DNA of 64,000 nt, taken from the NCBI GenBank assembly GCA_017624835.1, contig JAGAMG010000054.1:51799-115798 (forward strand), given 5' to 3'. The translations under genes and the position numbers were made by a program. This document shows, in pieces, positions 34,497 through 43,308 of this stretch; positions within the stretch are counted from its first letter, which is position 1, and each line of letters begins with the position of its first letter. The notes under the pieces are model-generated. The model was not told the DNA's origin and did no database searches. It was given only the letters and a program-made list of their open reading frames with translations. Source of the DNA: Lachnospiraceae bacterium (GTDB lineage: Bacteria > Bacillota > Clostridia > Lachnospirales > Lachnospiraceae).

Positions 34497-36923
34497 CTAA
34501 TAAAGCCAGACAACCCTTTCATTCATCTGCATCATAAACCAGAGTCTTTCACAACCGTCCATCAGTTCCACATAAGGTGTCAAATAATGATATATTTCAC
34601 CTTCTAATGTCACAGTACCGTCTGATTCGCAATGCCAGGTAAACTCAAAATACTCATCCTCAGTCTCACACCAACCGATTCCATCTTCTAACACCAATGT
34701 AAAATAAGGATAATACTCTGTCTCACCGGATTGCTGATTCACAAACATATAAGCATAATAAGTACCCCCAAGGTTCCACTCATTGGCATCTACCGGAATC
34801 AAACTGTCAATATCAAGAACATCTTCTCCTTCCGGTTCCACATCAGGGTATTCTGTGATTTCTTCCCAATAGCAATCTGTAAATGTGGCATATTCATCAT
34901 AATACCAATAATTAGTCTCTTTATCGCCAAAATTACATTCTACGAAAGAAAGCTCTGCTCCATCTGCCGGCTCGTAATAACCACCGCCATTAGAACCACT
35001 TAGCCAGCAATTACGAAACTCGTATTTTCCTTTTGCTTCTGTTATGTAGAAAGGTCCGTCTTCGCAATCACGGATGGTACAACTCTGTACATAAATGTTA
35101 CCACTTCCCTGCATTGCGTCAAATCCATACATACCACATCCGTATAGGTCCATTGCAGTTAAGTAGACATTCGTAGTATTCAGAAAGGAAATCACACTGG
35201 AATCGCATGCTCCGTCCTGGGTATGTCCCATGGTAAGACCATGCAGAAAAATATTATTACAATCTTCAAAATTCAAAACAGCTCCGTCTCTTGTTTCCAC
35301 AACAAGCTCCGTGACCGCAGCTCCCTCCAAATCCGCAAAAATAGACAAATCCTGCACGTCCTGAATGGCAACCTCCATACCACCATCCCAGCACTCATAC
35401 AACTCAACATATGGATGCTTTTGGTTCCATTCTTCTCCCTGCTCACTCCATATTTTCTCAATATAATCACTCAGATTATAGTATCCGGGTTTAATCTTTA
35501 TGGTAGCTCCCGGCTGAATGGCTTCTAAAAAGTCCTCAACATTATCCACTTCCACAATTTCTTCCGTTAACTGTGTTTCCTCTGTCGAAGGAATAGGCAT
35601 ACCGTCTTTTCCCACCATATAAACTTCGAAATCCTGTGCACCGCTGTCATAATTATCCAAGAGCATATGATTGGGATCCAGAGGCAATAGGAACATATCT
35701 GAAGGGATGTAAGCCGGTCCAATATTCATATCACCAACTCTTGTAATTACACCATCATTTATGTTGTATACTACCAGCATCATCTGTCCCTGCACCTGAT
35801 TGCCCATTTCATTTTCCTCGCAGAACAAGTAAATATAATGGTTTCCATCCTCTGTCTTCACATAATAAGGTTGATAATCATATGCGAACAACTCTTCATA
35901 TTCATAACAACCATTTACATCTGTGTAAATTCCAAACTGAGTATAGAATCTGTCCGTTTCATTAAACAAACCGCTACAATTCACTTCCTCTAATGCTCCG
36001 TCACTATCCATATCCGTAAAGAAGGAATAATCTAACGGCAGTCTGACCATGTACGCTTCCGGTACATTCATATACTTCTCTGCAAATAACTCCGGATACT
36101 CCGCAAAAGAAATGGTTGCAGTCTTACCTACACTTGACATTTCTGTAAAATCATCATATCCAAAATAAAAGGTCACGCCATTATAATCCAATGACCAACT
36201 GATACCGTCCTCCGGCGTATTCTTAAAATACTCCTCCACTACTGTTTCAGGATAATCCAATCCTGCCCAAAGATGGTTGTTTAATTCTTTGCATACAACT
36301 GAGGGGACTGCATCCATATCGAGAATTACATCTGACAACAACAGTTCCTCCCCTGTCTGCACATCATAGTTGCGTCCCCAGATAGACCGGAAATCCTCAA
36401 TAAAGCCATAATCCGCATAAGAGTCTGTCACGTAACTTAACACCACACTATCCGCTCTTCTGACTTGTGCATTGGATGTAGATACCTGTGTTTCAAAATC
36501 CGTCAGGTCTCCGTCCAGCATTCCCATATCTGTGATAAAGCTTAGAATATTGTCTGCCTCATCCTCCATGGAACGTGCCAGCATACCTACAGTCTCTGAT
36601 AATACACGATCTATTTCAGGATATTTCTCAGCACCTTCCCACATCGTTACATTAGAGTATTCGCTATATAATAACCAAAGAGCATCCTGCCATTCATATC
36701 TGGTAGCGTATGTCTCCTTTAAAGACAAAATCTCGGGTGACTCGACTACTTCATCTTTTACGGTGGGTTCTTCTTTGGTCTCCTCCTTGCTTTCACTTGA
36801 AGGCTCTTCCTTTATCTCCTCTTTACTTTCACTTGGAGTACTTTCTTGTAGATTTTCCTTTCCGCATGCTGTAAATGTACCTATCAAGCATATCATCATT
36901 GTAATCAAAAGTAACTTTTTCAT
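34497..36923 (-). CDS. Lipoprotein with DUF3298-like and beta-helix domains
   Basis: 808 residues from MKKLLLITMMIC; AGAGGGAAAC upstream. The lipobox is FTACGK, followed by an acidic linker of ESKEE-type repeats. The middle part (about 130-290) resembles the DUF3298/RsiV extracellular fold (NYDVQTGEELLLSDVI, GVTFYFGYDDF). A calcium-type DMDSDGALEEV segment near residue 310 and one beta-helix module (about 480-690) follow. The helix module shares GATIKIKPGYYNLSDYIE, DLYGCGMYGF and ITEYPD motifs with the next gene, so the two are paralogues in that part. It is anchored on the cell surface. The function is unknown. Confidence 0.87.
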   Translation of the reverse strand: MKKLLLITMMICLIGTFTACGKENLQESTPSESKEEIKEEPSSESKEETKEEPTVKDEVVESPEILSLKETYATRYEWQDALWLLYSEYSNVTMWEGAEKYPEIDRVLSETVGMLARSMEDEADNILSFITDMGMLDGDLTDFETQVSTSNAQVRRADSVVLSYVTDSYADYGFIEDFRSIWGRNYDVQTGEELLLSDVILDMDAVPSVVCKELNNHLWAGLDYPETVVEEYFKNTPEDGISWSLDYNGVTFYFGYDDFTEMSSVGKTATISFAEYPELFAEKYMNVPEAYMVRLPLDYSFFTDMDSDGALEEVNCSGLFNETDRFYTQFGIYTDVNGCYEYEELFAYDYQPYYVKTEDGNHYIYLFCEENEMGNQVQGQMMLVVYNINDGVITRVGDMNIGPAYIPSDMFLLPLDPNHMLLDNYDSGAQDFEVYMVGKDGMPIPSTEETQLTEEIVEVDNVEDFLEAIQPGATIKIKPGYYNLSDYIEKIWSEQGEEWNQKHPYVELYECWDGGMEVAIQDVQDLSIFADLEGAAVTELVVETRDGAVLNFEDCNNIFLHGLTMGHTQDGACDSSVISFLNTTNVYLTAMDLYGCGMYGFDAMQGSGNIYVQSCTIRDCEDGPFYITEAKGKYEFRNCWLSGSNGGGYYEPADGAELSFVECNFGDKETNYWYYDEYATFTDCYWEEITEYPDVEPEGEDVLDIDSLIPVDANEWNLGGTYYAYMFVNQQSGETEYYPYFTLVLEDGIGWCETEDEYFEFTWHCESDGTVTLEGEIYHYLTPYVELMDGCERLWFMMQMNERVVWLY

Positions 36924-37012
36924 AAATGTTTCCCTCTCTTCTCCCCACAACGATGCTCTTCATTATCACTTGCACATCGCTATTCGAAAATGAAATTTTG
37001 CTTTCATGGTAC

Positions 37013-37624
37013 CTATGCCCACGCATCCTGTTCAGTAGGAATTCTAATATCTGCGAGACACTGAATATCATTCACAAACCACTGATTGGTAGAAGGCTTT
37101 CTACGCAGCTTAATGGGTCTGGGTGCATCTGCTCCGCCACTTGTTACATAAAGAGTAGCCCAATTCTCTTCATCAAAGGAATAGGGATTTTCACTCACTG
37201 TAATGGTATATGGGGTAGCAGGTGTATATCCGTTATCCGGTGTTGCTCCCTTAAAGAAAGATAATGTTTTATATTGTTTTCCTGCCAGACGTTCTTTGAT
37301 GAATGCCTTTTCTCTCTCATTTACGTCTTCCGGTCCCTTCAAATAATCCAGCATTTCCCATGTGGCATTTGCATCCTTTTCCAAATTACACAAAACTACA
37401 ATACAGAGTGCTGTTGTCTTGAATGCGGAGTCCAAAGAAGCCTCCGGCAATGCCTTTAATTGCTCTACATTTGTAGGCAAAGAAGTAAAAGTAAAGCTTT
37501 CCGTGTGATTTCTGCCCTTTGCAATAGCCTGAGAAGCACTTTGTGCTGCATTGTTTACCGCTTTTGACGCTTCTCTTTTTAATTGAGATGTAACTTGATT
37601 TTTAATTGTATCAAATAATGCCAT
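37013..37624 (-). CDS. DUF6935-like protein
   Basis: A 203-residue protein that starts with an amphipathic helical leader (MALFDTIKNQVTSQLKREAS). A conserved domain follows, with SLPTNVEQLKALPEAS, LDYLKGPEDVNEREKAFIKERL, GATPDNGYTPATPYTITV and the C-terminus RIPTEQDAWA. I recognise this as the DUF6935 type, found in Clostridia and of unknown function. There is no signal peptide. It is last in a three-gene run starting at 38767, 14 bases after its upstream neighbour. Confidence 0.8.
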   Translation of the reverse strand: MALFDTIKNQVTSQLKREASKAVNNAAQSASQAIAKGRNHTESFTFTSLPTNVEQLKALPEASLDSAFKTTALCIVVLCNLEKDANATWEMLDYLKGPEDVNEREKAFIKERLAGKQYKTLSFFKGATPDNGYTPATPYTITVSENPYSFDEENWATLYVTSGGADAPRPIKLRRKPSTNQWFVNDIQCLADIRIPTEQDAWA

Positions 37625-37638
37625 TTTCCTAATCTCCT

Positions 37639-38076
37639 TTACTGTAATCTCTCAAAACGAGTAGTTACCATTGTTAAAAATTCACCATCACCGCTAAACT
37701 GCTGGAGTTCCTCTGACATTCCCATGTTTACCCAAAGCTCACCATCTCGTTCCTGCCAATCATAAGGTTCATCAGTCATCATTCCCTCTCGAACTTTGAT
37801 TGCTCCTGCCTTTACTGCTGCATCCACTTCTTCCTGTGGCACACCCTCCGGCAAAGGCATTAAAACATATAACTTCCCATCCTCACATACCTCAAGAAGC
37901 GTACCTACAGTTCTTTTTCGCTCTTTTATTTCATCCGCAACTGCTTCTTCATCATTCTCATCAATATAAGGCATGGGAGAATTCATATATTCCTCTGCAT
38001 TCAGCCAAACCCTTTCACAAGTTTCCTCATCCACTGTTCCGATGGAATGAAACATCCATTTTCCCACATAACCCAT
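37639..38076 (-). CDS. Hypothetical protein, 145 residues
   Basis: A soluble acidic protein beginning MGYVGKWMFHSIGTVDE, with no signal peptide. The first ~60 residues hold an EEYMNSPMPYIDENDEEAV segment. The last part (LWVNMGMSEELQQFSGDG, MVTTRFERL) looks like a beta-rich ligand-binding or lipocalin-like end. It follows the upstream LRR gene with a 1-base gap and precedes the DUF6935-like gene. The family is not recognised. Confidence 0.75.
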   Translation of the reverse strand: MGYVGKWMFHSIGTVDEETCERVWLNAEEYMNSPMPYIDENDEEAVADEIKERKRTVGTLLEVCEDGKLYVLMPLPEGVPQEEVDAAVKAGAIKVREGMMTDEPYDWQERDGELWVNMGMSEELQQFSGDGEFLTMVTTRFERLQ

Positions 38077-38077
38077 A

Positions 38078-38767
38078 TCAATACCCTCCTGTTTCTTTCA
38101 TTTTTATAGAATAATCTGCTTGTTTTTGCTTTTCAAGGAACGCTTTTACCTCGGGGTTTTTGATGATCTGTTCGTAATAAACCGACGGGAACAGTTCCGC
38201 AAATTCCTGAACCGAGCAACCGGGGTAATATCCCCCCGGCATCTTTCTTGTTATGGTTCCGCCTCCGTTGTTGGAGGCCGCCCAGCCCGAAGTGATGTAA
38301 TCATACAGAATGTCCATTGACCCATCTTCAAAAAAACGCAACGTAATACTGGTTGATTCGTTGTATTCCTCGTTGTACCTCCAGGCGAGAAGAATGTTCT
38401 CAGGGTGGAATTCCAACCCGTTTTGTTCGGCAAATCTTTCCCCAAACGAGCCATGGGCCGCATGGATTACCGCCTTGTTTTGACCAAGCAGCTCCCGCAA
38501 ATCATCGGTCGTCTCGATAAGGGTTACCGACTTGGACAATATCAAACAGGACAAGTTTCGGAAGTTTTCAAGGAAACCTCCGGAAATTTCGGTAATGCTG
38601 CCCGCTATTTCAATCTGGCAAAAAGCGTCACACCAGTTTTCATCTGGGTTGTGTACCTCGATGTCCTCCTTGCAGAGGCTGTCCGCCCCACTGATCCTCA
38701 GCTTTCCTTCTTGCTCATTGATAAACCAAAGGCTGCTTTTATTTTTGGAATAGTAGACCTGCTTCAT
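38078..38767 (-). CDS. Protein with BspA-type leucine-rich repeats
   Basis: A 229-residue protein. Residues about 50-120 read as BspA/LRR_5-type repeats (GSITEISGGFLENFRNLSCLILS...; then AAHGSFGERFAEQNGLEF, the typical closing repeat). A separate C-terminal domain of about 100 residues with a Gly-rich stretch (NNGGGTITRKMPGGY) follows. No signal peptide is visible, unusual for this repeat class, which is mostly found in surface proteins. AGGAG precedes the ATG. It is first in a three-gene run, and its DNA is slightly more GC-rich than the next two genes. Confidence 0.72.
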   Translation of the reverse strand: MKQVYYSKNKSSLWFINEQEGKLRISGADSLCKEDIEVHNPDENWCDAFCQIEIAGSITEISGGFLENFRNLSCLILSKSVTLIETTDDLRELLGQNKAVIHAAHGSFGERFAEQNGLEFHPENILLAWRYNEEYNESTSITLRFFEDGSMDILYDYITSGWAASNNGGGTITRKMPGGYYPGCSVQEFAELFPSVYYEQIIKNPEVKAFLEKQKQADYSIKMKETGGY

Positions 38768-38793
38768 TGTTCTGTCTCCTGATGGTATTAAGA

Positions 38794-38916
38794 TTACTGT
38801 TTCAACGGACTTTTTCCGCCTTTTTCCTTGCTCATCATGTATTTGCCAGTGATTGTGCCCTCTCTGTCAAAATAGCGAAAGGGTATATTACATTTTTGTG
38901 CGAATGATGAGACATA
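38794..38916 (-). pseudogene. C-terminal remnant of an unidentified gene
   Basis: Between an in-frame stop at 38917-38919 and a TAA at 38794 the minus strand encodes 40 residues with protein-like composition (FAQKCNIPFRYFDREG, then TGKYMM, and a basic KGGKSPLKQ end), with no start codon or ribosome site. It looks like the 3-prime stump of a deleted gene, perhaps from a mobile element. The rest of 38768-38971 shows nothing else. Confidence 0.4.
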
Positions 38917-38971
38917 CTACTCCGCTTGCCTCAAGAACAATTCCAACAACTTCCTTTCATTATTGCCGATT

Positions 38972-40399
38972 TTACTGACGCACAAGCGGCATGTCTACAA
39001 CAGCTTCATTGGTAACGTACAAGGTGTCACCCTCTATTCTGATTATGAAACCGCCCTCTGAACCATCCTCATAGAAGAACTGCAAATAGTCGCTTCTAAG
39101 GAAATTATAGGTGATTGGGAATTCATAAAGCTCACCATCCACATAGCTGTACATACCGGTACCGTCCGCATTGAAGGTGAAGGTCTCCTGATAACCACTT
39201 TCCTCATCCACCCAGGTCGCCACAATCTCCTTGATATAGGGGTTCTCAGGCTCTGCTTCCACTGTTGCCTCAGATTCTTCAGTTTTTTCAGGCTCTTCGC
39301 TCTGTTCTATCTGTTTATCCAGCAGCAGTTCGTTGCCAAACTTATCTATCATGGTCAACAATTCTCCGTCAACGGAGATGGTAAAGTCTTCCTTGTCATC
39401 TTCCGCATAGGTCAAAGTCAGGACATCGACGTTGACAGCATAAGTAAATGGATACTCAGGACCGCTAATCAGCATACCTGTGCCATCAGCATTGAAAATA
39501 TATGTATTATCCCAATCGCTGTCCCTCTCAAGCCATGTGCCGAGCAGTTCGCCGGCATCCACATTAACAACAGGTGCCGTGGTTTCCTCGCCACTTGCTG
39601 CAAAGGGATTTGCAACGCCGGAGTCTACGCCGAAAAGTTCTCCTATAATCCACGCACATTTATCCTGTGTCAGCTCGTCCATGCCATATGAATACACATC
39701 AAAGCCGAAAAGTGCCTTCGTTGTAAGATTCTTGATTTCACCCGTACCCTGTTCAGCCTTCCAGTAGTCCAAATCATATTCAACACCTACAAAAAGCTCG
39801 GTCTGTTCACCGTAATCCTTAAATGTGTACTTGGTTTCAATCATAATGACATCATGTCCTTCCCATTTAAAACCAAGCGGTGTGACTTGCTGTGAACAAT
39901 TGCTGTTTTCTGCTGCAGTTTCAGCATCCAGTTCTCCGTCAAAATAAAGCTGTGCAATAATCGGATAAGCAGTCGGCTCGCTATTATATGCGTCACGATG
40001 CCAATGCATGCTGCTGGTAGCAGAATACTCATTGACTTCATCGTCCACCATCACTGTCATTACACTGCCGTCTTCTTCGTAAATCTGCAACGTTTTTTCA
40101 TCGAAAACTGCTCCTTCGGGACAAAAGATTTCTGATGTATACTTTTCCTCATCATCACTGCCCCAGCCATAGTAAACCATGACGCTGGATGCATCACTTT
40201 TACCCTCGCCAGCAGCTTTTGCTGTTTCTTCCGTTTTTGTTTCAGCAGGTGTTGCCGAATCTGCAGTTGTTGTCTTTTGGGAAGCAGCAGTTGCGCTTCC
40301 GGCAGTGTCCGTGCCTTCCGATGGCTTGTCACCTCCGCAGGCTGTTAAAGAAAATACCGTCATAACAGTTAAAATAATTACCAATAATCTTTTTTTCAT
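38972..40399 (-). CDS. Lipoprotein with two lipocalin-like (DUF5640-type) repeats
   Basis: A 475-residue surface lipoprotein: lipobox SLTACGG, Ser/Thr/Ala linker to about residue 70, then a domain to about 260. Two related C-terminal repeats follow: LLGTWLERDSDWDNTYIFNA... and IVATWVDEESGYQETFTFNA..., both with FNADGTGM and a later DGELL/GDTLY strand. Such repeats form small beta-barrels in many Clostridia lipoproteins. GAGGAGAG precedes the ATG. It is next to the zinc-ribbon gene at 40420 (20-base gap), probably co-transcribed. The ligand and role are unknown. Confidence 0.85.
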   Translation of the reverse strand: MKKRLLVIILTVMTVFSLTACGGDKPSEGTDTAGSATAASQKTTTADSATPAETKTEETAKAAGEGKSDASSVMVYYGWGSDDEEKYTSEIFCPEGAVFDEKTLQIYEEDGSVMTVMVDDEVNEYSATSSMHWHRDAYNSEPTAYPIIAQLYFDGELDAETAAENSNCSQQVTPLGFKWEGHDVIMIETKYTFKDYGEQTELFVGVEYDLDYWKAEQGTGEIKNLTTKALFGFDVYSYGMDELTQDKCAWIIGELFGVDSGVANPFAASGEETTAPVVNVDAGELLGTWLERDSDWDNTYIFNADGTGMLISGPEYPFTYAVNVDVLTLTYAEDDKEDFTISVDGELLTMIDKFGNELLLDKQIEQSEEPEKTEESEATVEAEPENPYIKEIVATWVDEESGYQETFTFNADGTGMYSYVDGELYEFPITYNFLRSDYLQFFYEDGSEGGFIIRIEGDTLYVTNEAVVDMPLVRQ

Positions 40400-40419
40400 T
40401 TTTACACACTCTCCTCATT

Positions 40420-41256
40420 CTATTTCTTAAAAAGTTTTCCAAAAAATCCTTGTCTTACTTTTCCCTCTTCAATATCATTTGCAGTTTCAATGCCCTGCTT
40501 TACTGCTTCTTCTACACTTCCGCCTGTTACCGCTGCCTTAAATGCTGCCGCTGCGGTATCGCCCAGATTACGCATCTGCATCTTATTCTTTCTTGCTTCA
40601 TCATACAGACCATTATTTAACCAATTAATCCGATCCTGATTGATTCTTTGTGCAAAATCATAAAATGCTTCTACTTCCTCTTCATTTCTGACATCTCCCT
40701 GCAGTTTGATTTCACGGATACAATCATTGTTATAGGGAATCACTACTGTACAAGAAGTCACTTTATTTTCCGCATCCTTACTTTCTTCTACGGTTACATA
40801 GTTTGCATTCATATTAGTAACTTCATTTCTTCTGCTATCCGCAAGAACCTGATTTTCAGCTTCAAATCGATAAGGAATCAGAGTGTCAAAATAAAAAACC
40901 GGAATATGCTCATAACGACTCATTGCATCCAAATTAATCTGAAATGCCCCTAATCGGGTATTACAACGGTAATGCACTCTTAAGCTTCCCAAATCCCATG
41001 TTTTAAAGCCTCTCTCTGCACTCTGAAAGCGATTCTCTGCATTATCAAAGCTTGCTTCAAAATCAGCTTCTTCCTGAACAAGTCCGTCCATCATTCCCTG
41101 TGCGGCATCCTTTGATGTATAATCCATTCTGGCAAAATAATTTGTCTTTCTTTTACACTCATTACAAATAAATTCCTTAGTTGCCAATTTGGAACGCTTT
41201 AACATTCCTACTTCCGTGTTACAAAAAGTACATGCTTCCTTACTAAATAATCCCAT
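40420..41256 (-). CDS. Zinc-ribbon protein, DUF4428-like N-terminus
   Basis: A 278-residue cytoplasmic protein. The N-terminal treble-clef-like ribbon has CTFCNTEVG and CNECKRK, as in DUF4428 proteins. A middle beta-rich domain (about 90-210, including FYFDTLIPYRFEAENQV and VTSCTVVIPYNND) follows, then a C-terminal helical region ending GFFGKLFKK. AGGAGG lies 10 bases before the ATG. A TATAAT on the minus strand at 41333-41328 may be its -10. The function is not known; similar proteins are common in Lachnospiraceae near secreted-protein clusters. Confidence 0.82.
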   Translation of the reverse strand: MGLFSKEACTFCNTEVGMLKRSKLATKEFICNECKRKTNYFARMDYTSKDAAQGMMDGLVQEEADFEASFDNAENRFQSAERGFKTWDLGSLRVHYRCNTRLGAFQINLDAMSRYEHIPVFYFDTLIPYRFEAENQVLADSRRNEVTNMNANYVTVEESKDAENKVTSCTVVIPYNNDCIREIKLQGDVRNEEEVEAFYDFAQRINQDRINWLNNGLYDEARKNKMQMRNLGDTAAAAFKAAVTGGSVEEAVKQGIETANDIEEGKVRQGFFGKLFKK

Positions 41257-41373
41257 TACTTTTACTCCTCCTATGTTGATATCATTATTTTTGAGAGCTG
41301 TATTCCTACTTCCTCAACCCTAGACTCATTATAATGGCATCTATTTTTATATACCCCCGCCATTTGGCTGGTT

Positions 41374-42003
41374 TTAAAATTTATCCTTTATCACAATCCC
41401 CAGACTTCTTGCCTCAGAAGCCAGCTCCGTCCGTGTATGAAAGCCGGTTTTTGACAAAAGGTTTTCCACATGATATTTTACAGTACTGGCAGAAATACCC
41501 AGCCGTTCCCCAATCTCTGTATTACTATCTCCGGTGGTCAGCTCCCGTAAAATATCCAGTTCACGCTCTGTAAACTCATGATTGGTACTATTGCCAATCC
41601 TAATAAGTGGTGTAGTATCCGGATAAATACTTTCCCCAGCCATTGTTCTGCTCATCACATCCAGAATTGCTGTCTTTTTACCATCCTTATACCAAAAGGA
41701 ATCCACTCCGATTTTTCTTGCTCGCTCCAGCCATGAATACTCCGGCATAGAAGTTACAATTATTATTTTAATTTTCGGAAATACCTGCTTAATCTCCGCG
41801 GCAGCATCCAACCCACTATGTCCCAACTCCGTCATCACATCCATCAAAATCAAATCCACCTGTTGGTTTCTGCACATGGATAATGCCAATCCCGCATTTG
41901 CTACGGAACCCACATGCATAAAATCCTCACTTGAATTAATAAAGATTTCAAAAAGCTGTCTGGGCATTTCCTGATCCTCCACCACCAAAACCCGATATGC
42001 CAT
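41374..42003 (-). CDS. LuxR/NarL-type response regulator
   Basis: 209 residues from MAYRVLVVEDQ; GGAAGGGAG precedes this ATG. The receiver domain has an acidic pocket VVEDQE, phospho-acceptor Asp55 (LILMDVMTE) and IVTSMPE. The C-terminal LuxR helix-turn-helix spans about 145-205 (FTERELDILRELTTGDSNTEIGERLG, VKYHVENLLSKTG). It is the DNA-binding output for the sensor kinase and partner encoded upstream in the same operon. Likely targets are the divergent genes at 45851 and beyond. Confidence 0.94.
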   Translation of the reverse strand: MAYRVLVVEDQEMPRQLFEIFINSSEDFMHVGSVANAGLALSMCRNQQVDLILMDVMTELGHSGLDAAAEIKQVFPKIKIIIVTSMPEYSWLERARKIGVDSFWYKDGKKTAILDVMSRTMAGESIYPDTTPLIRIGNSTNHEFTERELDILRELTTGDSNTEIGERLGISASTVKYHVENLLSKTGFHTRTELASEARSLGIVIKDKF

Positions 42004-42070
42004 ATTATTACTCCCTTCCATTTTGCGAATTTTTTTTTACTTAATTTACTTTCCCCTGCCAATTGCCTGA

Positions 42071-43303
42071 TTAAAATTCTAAAATCATATTAAACTGTTC
42101 ATTTATTTCTACTTTTACTTGTCCCTTCTTTTCTGCTACCATTCTTTTTATATTTGTCAGACCTCCGCCCATGGTTATTTTACCCACAGGAAGCTTTCCA
42201 TCATTTGAAATTCTAATGCACAATTTCTCCTCATTCTTATGTATTCCGATTGTAATGTTCTTTGCTCCTGCATGCTTCACTGCATTTGCAATTGCTTCTC
42301 CGGCAACCATTATAAATACTTCTCTTATAGAATCCGGTATACTCCGGGGTTGCTCCCCTTGCCAAATTAATTGGATACCTAATAGCTCAGCTAATTGGTT
42401 AATTTCTGAAATATCCATATTCACTCGAGTCTTATCCGAATCACTTCCCAGAAGAATTGCGTTATTTCTCCACAAAGTTAAAATCTCTTTAAATTCCTCC
42501 TCCGACATAGGCATCTCTGCATTGGCTGTTGTCACAAGCATCAGGCGATTCATCTCATCATGTATATAAACCTTTGTATCCAATATTTCCTGTTTTCGCA
42601 CTGTTTCCTCAATATTTTGATTATACCGTTTCAAGCTCTCATTCATTTTCTGTAAGCTTATTGTTTCCTGCTCCAACAGTTCATTTTTCTTATAAAGCTC
42701 TGTTACATCAGCAGCCACCAATTCATGTATTTGTTTATCCTCAAATTCCACCTGATTATGAAAAAAATATTTTATGGTTCCATCCGGCATGGGCATACAC
42801 TCCGATACTATGCATTGATAAAATTTCTCTCCATTCAAAAGCATCTCGCCGGAAAGTGCCAGGCATATCTCATCCATCTTCCTATTAGATAATATAATTC
42901 TTCCTCCGTCCTCCCAATAACATAGTCCGGCATGCAACGTATCAATACTATCCTTTACAGACATAGGTGTAATGTGTTCTTCCTTCCAATGCTTAAAGAA
43001 GGATGCCAGCGTAATACTGATAACCAAGATTCCCACAGTCAAAACAATCCACCCTATAACAGGAATGTGACCTAATATGTAACTAAAATCCGCGTTTTCT
43101 TTTCCGGCTCGTCTATGCAAAATATCCGATATTACCTGAAGTAAAAAGTACTCTGCTACAAGTAATACGGTCGAAATCACAATATGCTTTGTTCGTTTTA
43201 CCTGCACGGAATGAAACAAATTGCATAGTCCCAAAATAAAGATCCCTATTAGCCATACAAACAGAAAGCCCCTTGCCTCATCAGGCATGTCTCCAAAATG
43301 CAT
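42071..43303 (-). CDS. Sensor histidine kinase (NarX/LytS-like HATPase)
   Basis: A 410-residue kinase with three N-terminal membrane segments (about 10-30, 40-60, 82-105) and a PAS-like or linker region. A dimerisation helix carries the probable phospho-acceptor His in YIHDEMNRLM. The ATPase domain is AGEAIANAVKHAGA (N box) and TMGGGLTNI (G box). Unlike classic kinases it lacks SHELRTP, which fits partners of LuxR-type regulators. It starts 5 bases after the multi-pass partner gene and is followed by the response regulator. Confidence 0.88.
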   Translation of the reverse strand: MHFGDMPDEARGFLFVWLIGIFILGLCNLFHSVQVKRTKHIVISTVLLVAEYFLLQVISDILHRRAGKENADFSYILGHIPVIGWIVLTVGILVISITLASFFKHWKEEHITPMSVKDSIDTLHAGLCYWEDGGRIILSNRKMDEICLALSGEMLLNGEKFYQCIVSECMPMPDGTIKYFFHNQVEFEDKQIHELVAADVTELYKKNELLEQETISLQKMNESLKRYNQNIEETVRKQEILDTKVYIHDEMNRLMLVTTANAEMPMSEEEFKEILTLWRNNAILLGSDSDKTRVNMDISEINQLAELLGIQLIWQGEQPRSIPDSIREVFIMVAGEAIANAVKHAGAKNITIGIHKNEEKLCIRISNDGKLPVGKITMGGGLTNIKRMVAEKKGQVKVEINEQFNMILEF

Positions 43304-43308
43304 CCACC

